Part shown: positions 22,410 through 31,960 of the stretch, piece by piece | Position numbering within the stretch: position 1 is the stretch's first letter | Layout: each line of letters starts with the position of its first letter | From: Typhlomys cinereus | Taxonomy: Eukaryota > Chordata > Mammalia > Rodentia > Platacanthomyidae | Direction: 5' to 3' | Assembly (NCBI GenBank): GCA_023101885.1 | Contig: JALPQD010000027.1 | Coordinates: 5,123,021 to 5,187,020, forward strand | DNA length: 64,000 bases | Made by a program: the position numbers and the translations under genes | Notes under the pieces: generated by a model | Database searches by the model: none | Seen by the model: only the letters and a program-made list of their open reading frames with translations | Told to the model about the DNA's origin: nothing

Positions 22410-23400
22410 TTTATGTGTGGGAGAAAGAAAAATTGCAAAGGCTAATGTCACATTTCTAAATAAAAATAAAAATAATTTTTAAAAAATGCCCTGTTCATGA
22501 GATCAATACAATCTGTCACTATTACAATGTAGGGGGTCAGGGGCCAAATAGGACTGTAGCTCAGTAACAGAAAGAAGGTAAGAAGACAGAAGGGAAAGAA
22601 GCAAGAGAGGAGGGAGTCTGGAAGACAGGAAAGTAGGGAGGAAGGAGAAAGAAGGAAAGAAGTCTGAAATCAACTTGCAGAAATGAGTTATCTTGTTCTA
22701 CCCATGAAATGGATACCCATGAAATGAGTAAAGATTACCTCATTTGTTAAAAATAAAATTTCTGGAATGAAAGCTAAATAAATGAAAGAGAAGTATACTT
22801 ATAAATTTGATGATCTATGTTCAACCTGATCTTGGAGATCCTAAAATGGCATCAGAGATGGAATGTGTTAACTTAAAGAAATTCCAAAAAATACTGATAA
22901 TGAAAAAATATAAATTAAACTAAGGCAACATATTCGAGCCTATTAACAAGGTGTGTGGAAAAATAAAGTGCATGAGACTCTTTGTGTGCAGCATGAGTCC
23001 ACATGAAAACAACTGCATAAATAGAAGAAGGTGATAAATGTGAGGAGGCAAGAAGTACAGAATGATTGCAGAAGTGTAAAAAAAAGAAATTCAATGAAAT
23101 TTTATAAAGTGCTAGCACAGCGTACAGAAAGAAATTTCATCTTACTCAAATGAAGATTGCAAATATGTAGTCAAATAAATAATCAATGAAAAAAAACAGT
23201 GTTGGCAAGCATGTGAGAGATACCAGTCATTGCCACCAGCTCTCAAAAGTCAAAGTAATACTTCCAGGAAGCAATTTATTAGTATTTCTAACAAGTTATA
23301 TTGTTTTGTTGTGTATTTTTGTACCTATTAAGTCTGTTTCTCAGAAAATATTCAGGGTAGAAAGTCATATGACAGCAAATGTTCAATAAAGCATTATGCT
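22410..23400. other. Mostly unassigned; purine-rich stretch at 22570-22670
   Basis: A gaagg/gaaag-rich run occurs at about 22570-22670. The rest is AT-rich without recognised elements. Confidence 0.35.
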
Positions 23401-23412
23401 AACTGGTTTGAA

Positions 23413-23458
23413 CACCACACACACATACACACACACACGTATGCACACACACACATAT
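23413..23458 (+). repeat. (CA)n microsatellite
   Basis: Interrupted CA repeat with no SINE body recognisable immediately upstream. Confidence 0.85.
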
Positions 23459-23540
23459 CAAGCAAAGACAAATATGAAGAGGCATCTATTAACAAGAATA
23501 TATAAAACACATCCTATATTTTGACTGTGAGGATTATGTA

Positions 23541-23770
23541 AGAAGTGATTCTTGGGGGCGGTGAGAGGTGGCTCAGGGATTAAGCCTCTGCCTTGCAGGT
23601 GGAAGGTCCTGAGTTCGGATCCTAGACCCCACGTATAGACGCCAGGCCGAAGCAGGGCGGCCTGCGTTTCTGGTCCTGGTAGGGTGGAGCCTGTGAATCC
23701 CCGGGCACAGTAAACAAGGAGGAGGTGGAGGCGTCCATGGTGGTTCCCGAATTTGTCCGTGGTTCTACAC

Positions 23771-23801
<31 letters not shown>

Positions 23802-23870
23802 TAAACACACGCGCACACATGCATACACGCACAATTGAATAAAAAAAAAGAATAGTGAGAAATGATTCTT
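23541..23870 (+). mobile_element. Young CpG-bearing SINE with target duplication
   Basis: SINE body from 23554 with head 'ggtgagaggtggctcaggga', B-box region 'gagttcggatcctagacccc', the family body, a CA-rich tail (23765-23835) and a short A run. Direct repeats agaagtgattctt (23541-23553) and agaaatgattctt (23858-23870) match at 12 of 13 positions. Several CpGs remain. It closely resembles the copy at 17722-18002. Confidence 0.9.
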
Positions 23871-23879
23871 ATTCCCAAA

Positions 23880-24660
23880 AGTATAAAGATCAAATGACAA
23901 ATTAAACAGGTCTATGTTCATAGCAAATGCAATTTAACAAATACAAAAAAAAAGAAAGAATTAGAATTTAGGAAATTGTAGCTTTTTCCATTATCCGTTT
24001 CTCAAGTTTTGCTCATTATATTAGATTTTTACATGTTGTACATAAAGGAAAATATTCACAAGGAAATGTGCATGAGATTTCACTATTTGTGAAACTCCAG
24101 GAAAACGAGCCATTAATACTATTCAAAATACACCCCTTGAATTTAAATGTCTTTTGTGCTTAGTGATCTGACTAACCTTTTTTTTTTCTGGTCCTATTTA
24201 CTATTTTAAACACCCCATACCGTTTAGAAACTTGCTGTGATATCTGTGGTAACCATGCAATGACTAAAAAAAAATGATCCCATGTCACTGGAGCAAAAGG
24301 TGGGGAATGAACCTGGAAATAAAGAACAGAGGTTGGACAGTTTATACTTGCTTTGAGAGGACTTCCTCACAGCCCTTGCTCCTCATAGAAACTCTAATCT
24401 CATATTTGCAATTCTGAAAGTATCTCTTGTCTAGTGGGAGTATTTTATAGTAATACACACAGAATCATGAGCAGCTGGACAAGCCTGTGACATTTATAGT
24501 TTTCATGCTTCTGAAAGCACTGATCCAGTTACTTCTGTCCTTTTCCCACTTAGGATAGAAACACAGCACTGTGTAATTTTTCTGTTTGTTTTTTCAACAG
24601 GAAATGAACATCTGATCTCATTATATGGCTTATAAACCTCAACTGACTTGTACAGATAGA
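23880..24660. other. Nothing assigned
   Basis: AT-rich DNA with short chance frames. Confidence 0.4.
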
Positions 24661-24664
24661 TACA

Positions 24665-24790
24665 TCTTTCATTTTTTGAAGATTTATATTTTGTTTCCTT
24701 TTTTGACAATTTCATACATATATACAATGTGATTTGATTTGCCTCTCTCACACTTTGTCTTTTCTTCCTCCCATCCCAATAAAATCCTCA
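24665..24790 (-). mobile_element. Rodent L1 3' UTR fragment
   Basis: 'tttgacaatttcatacatat' followed by 'atacaatgtgatttgatttg' and a pyrimidine-rich 'cttcctcccatccc' stretch is typical of a reverse-oriented rodent L1 3' end. Confidence 0.5.
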
Positions 24791-24861
24791 CTCACTCACC
24801 TAAGTATAAATTGCAATTATACTTTTAACCACGTTTTTCAGAACAGAAAATGAAAGACTAG

Positions 24862-25141
24862 GGCTGGAGAAATGGCTCAGGGGTTAAGATTCTGCCTCAC
24901 AAGCAGATGGTCCTGAGTTCAGATCCCAGATCCCATGTAAAAAACGCCAGGCAGAAACAGCAGCCTGCACTTCCCTGGTTCCTGGCAGGTAAAACCTGCA
25001 CTTCTGGCCCTGGTGGGAGAGCCTGGGAAATCCCAGAATGAGCCTAAAGGAAGGTAGAAACAATTTGCCATGATTCCCAAAGTTGCCTTTAGTCCTCCAT
25101 AGGGACACCAATGCCCTCTTATGCACACACAAATACACGCA

Positions 25142-25180
<39 letters not shown>

Positions 25181-25182
25181 AC
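24862..25182 (+). mobile_element. DIP-like SINE with 31-bp internal duplication and (CA)n tail
   Basis: Well-preserved head (gggctggagaaatggctcag), B-box region (gagttcagatcccagatccc) and CA tail (about 25123-25182). The 'cctgcactt' segment occurs twice, at 24964 and 24995, giving a 31-bp imperfect duplication not seen in the other copies. Confidence 0.85.
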
Positions 25183-25224
25183 TGAATTAACTAATCAATA
25201 TAGCTGCATCTTAGACCTTTCTTA

Positions 25225-25400
25225 TTACTGCTTGAAAGAAGTACCCTGAGGGGAAAAAGTACCCAGCCCAAAGCAATTTAAAGAAAGGATTCCTTTTGCT
25301 TGGCTTGCATTTCTAGAGGGACTGAATCCATTCTGTTGGAGTGTGCAAGGAGGCAGGAGCAGGAGACTGGCTTGTAGCATTGTAGCAGCTGTTAGTAAAC
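25225..25400 (-). mobile_element. Possible family A LTR fragment
   Basis: 'tttctagagggactgaatcc', 'aaggaggcaggagcaggaga' and 'gcttgtagcattgtagcag' resemble the diverged central part of family A in reverse orientation. 25400-25520 is C-rich and unassigned. Confidence 0.35.
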
Positions 25401-25518
25401 AGAACAGTAAGCCCTTCCCCCAACAACCCCCTCCCTCCCAAAACTCTTCTGTCCTCCAAAACCTTCCTCCCTCAAACACACCTCTCCCCTATAAAACCAC
25501 AAGGCCTGGCCTCAGCCA

Positions 25519-26062
25519 TTGTCTTACTTCATATCCTGTTGCTGTAAACAGTAATTGACCCAAAGGATTAGTTGAGAAGGGATTTTTATTCATGAGGAAA
25601 AACTCACAGCCGCAGGAACCAAGGAGTTATTTTCATAGCAAGAGAAAACAGCAGAGAAGGATCAATTCTGCTTTCTAGATTTCAAAAAATTCTAGTAACT
25701 TCTCTGTCTTATTCACCTACCAAAGGCATGATCTCACCATGGACAGGATATCCCCACATCAATTGGGTAGTCTCCCCCAGGCTTCTTTAAGGCCTGCCTA
25801 AACTTTGATTCTTCCCATATGTGGCTAAAGACTTATCCTTCAATTTTCAGTTTGGCACAATTGTATCTAACTGGGACACTAAGTAATTCCTCATAGGTGT
25901 TTCAAATCGATTGCTGAAGGTAAATGTCATGTTGTTGGTATTTCTTCAAGCAAACCTTCAGAAGATTCCACAACCTGCCTTTGTGGCATCACCATTTGGG
26001 GATCAAGTGTTCAAACACATGAACCTACAGAAAACTTTTCACAGCGAAACCATAACATTGAA
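25519..26062 (-). mobile_element. LTR-like repeat, family A, diverged long copy
   Basis: 'atcctgttgctgtaaacagt', 'gagaagggatttttattcat' and, at the far end, 'gatcaagtgttcaaacacat' with 'gaaaccataaca' are the two ends of family A read on the plus strand. It is longer than the 346-bp copy, and the middle is unassigned. Confidence 0.45.
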
Positions 26063-26064
26063 GA

Positions 26065-26720
26065 AATATCCAATAAAAATGCACACTTAGCCAGTGAAGT
26101 TTTACTTGCAGCGATGTTGGAAGGTTTTAATTGAGTGTGGTTTACTTGGTTTCCAGAAAGCTAGTCTTCTGAAAGGTCAGGGCATTGCTCACAGTGATAT
26201 ATACTTTTTGCTCCAAGACAACAACCACAAGTATGGAGATTAATATTATTCTAAAGAACTGAAATTAACTGAGCAACATAATTCATAAATTTTGCATAGT
26301 TAAGTTGTGAATTATTAACTCACATGTGGAGGATAATTTGTAAAGAAAATTGCAAAAAAACAAAAATATTGCTGAATTATTTTTAGTATTCTAAACCATT
26401 ATCATAGCCTGAAGCACATGAATTGGATTTATGGAGCTTACCCAATTTAATTAGGGATTCTAGGTAAAGAAAAGATGAAACTAGTGTAATTACATCACAA
26501 AGATAATGCTCCCATCCAGCTTTCTGCCTTTGGGCACAATATATGACTTAGAATCTGCTCCTTATAATATTTATTACAAAGGATACTAAAAGAGAAACTG
26601 ATTTGGCCTTTCCCCAAGTTTTTCTTTTAATCTTTTGATAAATATATACACAGTAGATAATACAGTCATTATTGTAATTTGATCATCATTGTAATATGAT
26701 CACTTAAAAATAAACTAAAG
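26065..26720. other. Nothing assigned
   Basis: AT-rich DNA without recognised elements. Confidence 0.4.
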
Positions 26721-26723
26721 AAT

Positions 26724-26800
26724 CAGGCATGGTGACACATTCCTGTAATCTCAGAAATTGGAAAGCCAAGACATCTATCTATGCTGTGTCACAAATCTGT
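26724..26800 (+). mobile_element. B1-like SINE fragment
   Basis: 'caggcatggtgacacattcc', 'tgtaatctcagaaattggaa' and 'gccaagaca' align with the first part of a B1-type element. Confidence 0.55.
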
Positions 26801-27184
26801 ATAAAGTCAAATATATCACAATTGAAAACTTTGAAATTATTCATAATATCTTACAAAACATTGTTACTCACTTATGAAGACCTTGCTAACAAATAAAACT
26901 GAATATAAAAATGTCTTCCAAAACAAAAAACAAATAAGCATATAAAATCCAACTGTAATCATAATAAAATCAATGATATAAATATATATGCAACATCAAT
27001 TATTCCCCATAAAATTTCAAAAATTCTCAGAATGACAAATTAATGTGTTTAGAGTGTGAGAAAGAAGTCGTTGGAAGATACCATTTACCAAAGTGTTATT
27101 AACACCTTTGAACTAAGAGATTTGGAGATATAATTCAGTAATGGGACACTTAGCATGTACAAAGCCTCGATTTTGACTTCCAGT

Positions 27185-27353
27185 TCCACAGAAAAAGAGA
27201 GGGAGAAAAAGGGAGAGAGACAGAGAGACAGAAAGGAGAAAGAAAAACAAGGAAGGAAGGAAGAAGAAAGGAAGGAAGGAAGGAAGGAAGGAAGGAAGGA
27301 AGGAAGGAAGGAAGCAAGGAAGGAAGGAAGCAAGGAAGTAAGGAAGGAAGGAA
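27185..27353 (+). repeat. (GGAA)n polypurine tract
   Basis: About 170 bases of almost pure purine, ending in a long ggaa/agga repeat with a few c or t interruptions. Poly-lysine/glutamate and poly-serine frames over it are artefacts. Confidence 0.95.
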
Positions 27354-27388
27354 AGATTTACATAAAAGAAAAACAGAAATAAAGATTT

Positions 27389-27745
27389 TGTTAGAAACTT
27401 TGACAGATCCAGGTGTCAATTTTACAACCAAAAGCTTGAGCTTAGGGCACATTTGTGTAGAATTAGAAATTGAGTTAAACCTTGAGGAGGTCTGCAGGAG
27501 ATTAGTTGATGTGGGAAGACCCACTCCATGGTGCTTGGGACTTTTTCCTGGGTAGGTGAATAAGATGGAAGGAGCTGATTCAGGGAATTGATATTCCTTG
27601 GCCTACTTAGACAGACATGCAGTCTGGCAAGTGAGATCTTCCCCTCCCTCAGCGGTCCTGGTAGCTAGTCCTCAGCGTAGCTAGTTCCCTTGGCCTCGTG
27701 TGTTGGTATGAGCTCTCCTGCCAAACTGAACTATAACCAGATAAT
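27389..27745 (+). mobile_element. LTR-like repeat, family B, cut off by the eIF4B retrocopy
   Basis: It starts tgttagaaac and carries 'ccaggtgtcaattttacaac', 'aattagaaattgagttaaac', 'gtgggaagacccactccatg', 'ggtatgagctctcctgccaa' and 'gaactataaccag', as in the 44858 copy. The expected 3' end (aataaaaccc, then ataactgcaaca) is missing, and eIF4B sequence begins directly. Confidence 0.6.
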
Positions 27746-29288
27746 TGTCTTCCCAAATCTCCACCCTACACTGCTTTCCTAGGGAACCTGCCCTATGATG
27801 TGACAGAAGACTCCTTTAAATAATTCTTTAGAGGATTAAATATCAGTGCAGTGCGTAATCCAGACCGATTGAAAGGTTTTTGTTATGCGGAGTTTGAGGA
27901 TCTGGATTCCCTGCTCAGTGCACTGAATCTCAATGAAGAATCTCTAGGTAACAGAAGAATTCGAGAGGATGTTGCTGATCAAGCACAGGATAAAGACAGG
28001 GATGATCATTCTTTTGGCCGAGATAGAAATCGGGATTCTGACAAAACAGACACAGACTGGAGGGCCCGTCCTGCCACAGACAGCTTTGACGACTACCCGC
28101 CTAGGAGAGGTGATGATAGCTTTGGAGGCAAGTATCGAGATTGTTACGATTCTGATCGGTATCAAGATGGGTATCGTGATGGTCCATACCGGGATATGGA
28201 TCGATATGGGGGCCGGGATCGCTATAATGACCGAGGCAGCAGAGACTATGACAGAGGCTGTGACTCCAGGATAGGGAGTGGCAGAAGAGCATTTGCAGTG
28301 GATACCGTAAGGATGATGACTACAGAGGAGGTGGGGACCGCTGTGAAGACCGGTATGACAGACGATTATTCTCGGGATGATTATTCTCGGGATGATTATA
28401 GGCATGATGATAGAGGTCACCCCCAAAGACCCAAACTGAATCTAACGCCTCGGAGTACTCCTAAGGAAGATGATTCCTCTACTAGCACCTCGCAGTCCAG
28501 TCGAGTGGCTTCTATCGTTGGTGGGGCAAAGCCTGTTGACACAGCTGCTAAGAGAAAGAGAAGTAGAAGAGCGGCTACAGAAGGAGCAGGAGAAATTGCA
28601 ACGCCAGCTGGATGAGCCAAAACTAGACCGTCGGCCCCGGGAGAGGCACCCAAGTTGGCGAACTGAAGAAACTCAGGAACAAGAACGGTCGAGGACAGGA
28701 AGTGAGTCGTCACAGACTGGAACCTCAGCCACATCTGGCAGAAGTAAGTCAGACCAGGATACACGAAGGAGAGAGAGTGAGAAGCCTCTAGAAAACGAAA
28801 CATTCAATAAAGAAGAAGACTGTCACTCTCCAACTTCTAAGCCTCCTAAATCCGATCAACCTCTAAAGGTAATGCCAGCACCTCCACCAAAGGAGAATGC
28901 GTGGGTGAAACGAAGCTCTAATCCTCCTACTCGATCACAGAGCTCGGACCCAGAGCAGCCATCCCCTCCCAGTGGTGGGGGGAAACCGGCTCCAGCTCAG
29001 CCATCTGAGGAAAGACCAGCAAAGAAAGATGAAAATAAAATACATGGTGTGAGTGTCCCAAAAGGTCAACCTGGAAACTCTAGTCGAGCTCCAGGAGATG
29101 GAGGGAACAAAGACCACTGGAAGGTGTCCGATAGGAAAGATGGTAAAAAGGGTCAAGACTTCAGATCTGCACCTGAGCCAAAGAAACCTGAGTAAAACCC
29201 AGCCTCTAAGTTCAGTTCTGCAAGCAAGTATGCTGCTCTTTCCGTGGATGGCAAAGATGAGAACGAGGGAGAAGACTACACTGAGTAG

Positions 29289-31160
29289 ACTTCTACGTTC
29301 TGAGCTCTCTCCTAGTCTCTCCACCCTGGAACATTGAAGAGCAAATCAAACCTCTATCTAGACAAGACAAAATAAAACTCACCATCTCCTGAAGACCTTT
29401 CTTAACTTTTTTTAAATGAAATGAAATTCTTTTGCATGCTGCTGCAGCCTTTTTAAAGTATTGAAGTAACTGGAGAATCACCATTGTAGTCAGAGAGACA
29501 GTGGCTACAAATTTTGAGCAAGCAAGTTGTGGGATGTTGTGATATCAAGAAGCTGCTGCGTGACTAGTGCCCAGGGCTCCACTCATCAGAAATGGCTTTG
29601 ACAGTGAGACCTTGTCAATCAGATGGGCAGTGGGGGAGGTACCAGAAAGAGTGAGGTTTTTATTTTAAATTCTTATCCCACGGTGGCATTTATAAAATTT
29701 CCAAACATCATCTGAATAAATTTACCATCCTCGAAAAAGTAGATAGATTTAGTCTGGTCAAGTTAGTCCTCAGAAGGCTGCCGGCCCTTTTATTTTAATC
29801 TCGACTATTGTGGCCAGCCTGGGGGGGGGGTCTTTTTTTTTTACCCCTCAGGGAGGTAGCTGGAGTGAGTCTACAGACCACGAACAGGACTGCTTTGGAA
29901 CCAAAATGAAAGGGAAGTTCAATCGTGATTTAAAAGCTTTTGGGAGGTGATAGATTACTTTAGAGGAAATGAAACAACTTCCAATAAACTCATGAACAGT
30001 GGCTTCCTGGAGGAAGAAGCACAGGGTTCATGGGAAATGCTAGTCTACCCTGGTTTTGCCCCTTCTAAGCACAGTCTTTTCTGGGAGTTCACACATACCC
30101 ACATTCTACTGAAACCTTGAAGCTTTTAATATTCACTCTTGTCAGGTTGCATTCTTGATACTATTCCTACCTCCCAAAAGTCTCCGTCAGTTACCTGCTT
30201 GTCCTCACACATGTCTCACATTAGCCACCAGCAACTGTGTGGCCTGAGGAATTACTTTGTCTCAAGCAAAACAGCTTTGTGATTTTTTATTCCCATTCCT
30301 TCTATTTGTGCCTCCTACTGTTGTTTTGACCACTTCTGTAGATCAAAATATCTTAATTGATGGACTGGGTTGAATATGTGTGCAGAAATAGGAATAGTAG
30401 AATTGGCAGCTTTTCTTACAACCTTGATTGGGAGTACTTAAGTTTTCTACAAGTTTCCTTCACTAAAACTCCAAGCAAATGCTTGAGTTTATAATGTGAC
30501 CTAGACCATGTGTGGTTTTCTGCTTATGATGTGGGCGAGTGGGGTGGTCTCTTGAGAGCAGGTGATGATGGAAAGATCTAACAAGGTCCTGGTCTCTCTT
30601 GCAACAGCAGCTTGGCATGTATGTTTTGATGAAGCACCCTTGAGATCAGCGCCAGAGTTGGTGATCTTCCCAATTGTGAGCAGATAGCTCTGGCCTTAAT
30701 TACAAGTCATGGGCTAGTCCTGTCTGCCATGCAGGGTGCTGTTTATGTGTGCTGCAGCAGTGAGCATAACAAATCACTTATCCAGTGGGCTCCATTGGCT
30801 AGTTTCTAGGAAGTGGGCTTTTAGAGAGATACCCAAGGCTGACTGGTTTTTTTAAACTTGTTGGTTGTAGACAGTGAGAAGGTAGTTTGCCCTTTTCGTG
30901 TCTATTTTCCTTCTAAATAGTTGCATCCAAAAACTACAAATGCTGTTTTATCCCACTCTCCTCTTTGCTCCTCTGTTAAAATAAAAACAGGGGTTGACTT
31001 ATGTCCCACTCCTGAACATGTAAACTTTGTACAAAAATATCTTCTATGAAAATTATTTGTAATCTGTAGACAGTACCTGGGAGATGTCTTGAGATGTTAA
31101 ATCCCATTCTTTGGGTTGTGGGTTTTTTGTTTTCTCCAAATAAATCTGATCTTTAAAGTT
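29289..31160 (+). pseudogene. EIF4B: Retroposed 3' UTR of the eIF4B copy
   Basis: This non-coding stretch lies between the pseudogene's final stop and its polyadenylation signal. It has the composition of an mRNA 3' UTR and contains a G10 run followed by a T-rich run at about 29821-29842. No independent gene is seen. Confidence 0.8.
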
Positions 31161-31182
31161 CAAAAAGAAAAAAAAAAAGAAA
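31139..31182 (+). other. Remnant poly(A) signal and A-rich tail of the retrocopy
   Basis: AATAAA at 31139-31144 is followed 17 bases later by an A-rich tract (31162-31182) interrupted by G, the expected layout of a retroposed mRNA 3' end. Confidence 0.9.
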
Positions 31183-31241
31183 TACAGAAAACAGTTCCTT
31201 CTGAAGTTTTCCTGTGACCAGGTTATTCTCTGTTCTTCTAG

Positions 31242-31293
31242 GTTTTTTTTTGTTTTGTTTTTTGTTTTTTTTTTTTTTTTTGTTTGTTTGTTT
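31242..31293 (-). repeat. T-rich run, possible poly(A) end of a minus-strand insertion
   Basis: tttttttttgttttg-type sequence, continuing as T18 and (gttt)n. It may be the reversed A tail of an unidentified element lying to the right. Confidence 0.5.
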
Positions 31294-31439
31294 AACTTCT
31301 TTCAGTATGAAAACATTGAAAAGTCTATAGTATTTTAAAAGACATGGTATCACAGTATGTTATCACTACATAATTCTTGTTAGATCGATTATTGTTTTAT
31401 ATTTTCTAGTTAGAGAAGCTGCAGAAGGAACAACAATTT

Positions 31440-31960
31440 CTGTTCACCCTAAAACTTCAAAAACTTCGGTGGAGGTTTTGTATCTGTTTCAAGTTGATTA
31501 TTCCAACAGCATGAAGCTTCCTCCTATGACCTATGCCTCCCTCACCATGGGTTTGAGTTGAGGTTTGTACCACCAGGCATGGATGCAGACCAGTGGAGTG
31601 TGCCTGGATTCTGATCAATATGTGGTTGGTCACCCCTATAACAGCAGCACCATTATTGCACAAAAGGACATGTCTTTCCTAATATGTTGGTATCACAGTT
31701 CATAAGATACATAGGCATGTAAAACTTTCTCCTCCAGGCTTTTCTTTAGCCTTTTCTCCTCCAGGCTGCCTGAAAATCTCCTTCTGCACTAACGAGCAAG
31801 GAGGACATTTCTATTTCAGCTTTGGCTTGATTTTTCTACATCTTTCATCCAAAGTTCCTTTGCCTTAAGAAATAGGGTTTGTCATCTAGGTCTGGTAGGA
31901 AGCCAAAAGGAATGGCAAGAGCCTGTATTGTTTGGGAGGACCTCTAGAGCCTCTCTAATC
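31440..31960 (-). mobile_element. Possible dispersed repeat, L1-like
   Basis: Phrases such as 'ggttggtcacccctataaca', 'gcaccattattgcacaaaag' and 'gacatgtctttcct' have the feel of a rodent interspersed repeat. 'tctcctccaggct' occurs twice (about 31729 and 31755). The family is not identified. Confidence 0.25.

Larger units (their letters stand above)
27749..31182 (+). pseudogene. EIF4B: Processed pseudogene of eukaryotic translation initiation factor 4B, 5'-truncated
   Basis: The parent protein is an RNA-binding cofactor that stimulates the eIF4A helicase during 40S recruitment. Similarity starts just before the RRM (LPKSPPYTAFLGNLPYD), so about the first 90 codons are missing. It continues without introns through the RRM, the DRYG-rich repeat region (about 27990-28400), the basic REREVEERLQ segment and the acidic C-terminus, ending at TAG 29286-29288. 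Breaks seen: in-frame TAA 27821-27823; loss of six codons in the RRM near 27855; one-base deletion near 28295 followed by a larger deletion near 28363 that restores phase; one-base insertion near 28550; TAA 29193-29195, 31 codons before the normal stop. A 3' UTR of about 1.9 kb follows, then AATAAA and an A-rich tail. Lack of introns and the tail indicate L1-mediated retroposition. I saw no clear target duplication. The 254- and 241-residue frames are its fragments, not genes. Confidence 0.95.

Noticed and set aside
13895..25182. CRISPR-like array from regularly recurring similar sequences
   Set aside because: The recurring sequences are dispersed SINEs of about 250-320 bp in both orientations with target duplications, not short repeats with uniform spacers.
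27150..27524. Open frames with PSFLPSFLPS or KEGRKEGRKE repeats
   Set aside because: They read the (GGAA)n tract in different phases and have no gene context.
27944..28803. Antisense and alternative-frame open frames over the eIF4B copy (160, 128, 101 and 63 residues)
   Set aside because: They are shadows of the codon-biased eIF4B coding sequence. Only the plus-strand phases that alternate at the indels match a known protein.
27851..29195. Intact eIF4B gene
   Set aside because: No introns, no 5' third, two in-frame stops, several indels and an A-rich tail show that it is a processed pseudogene.
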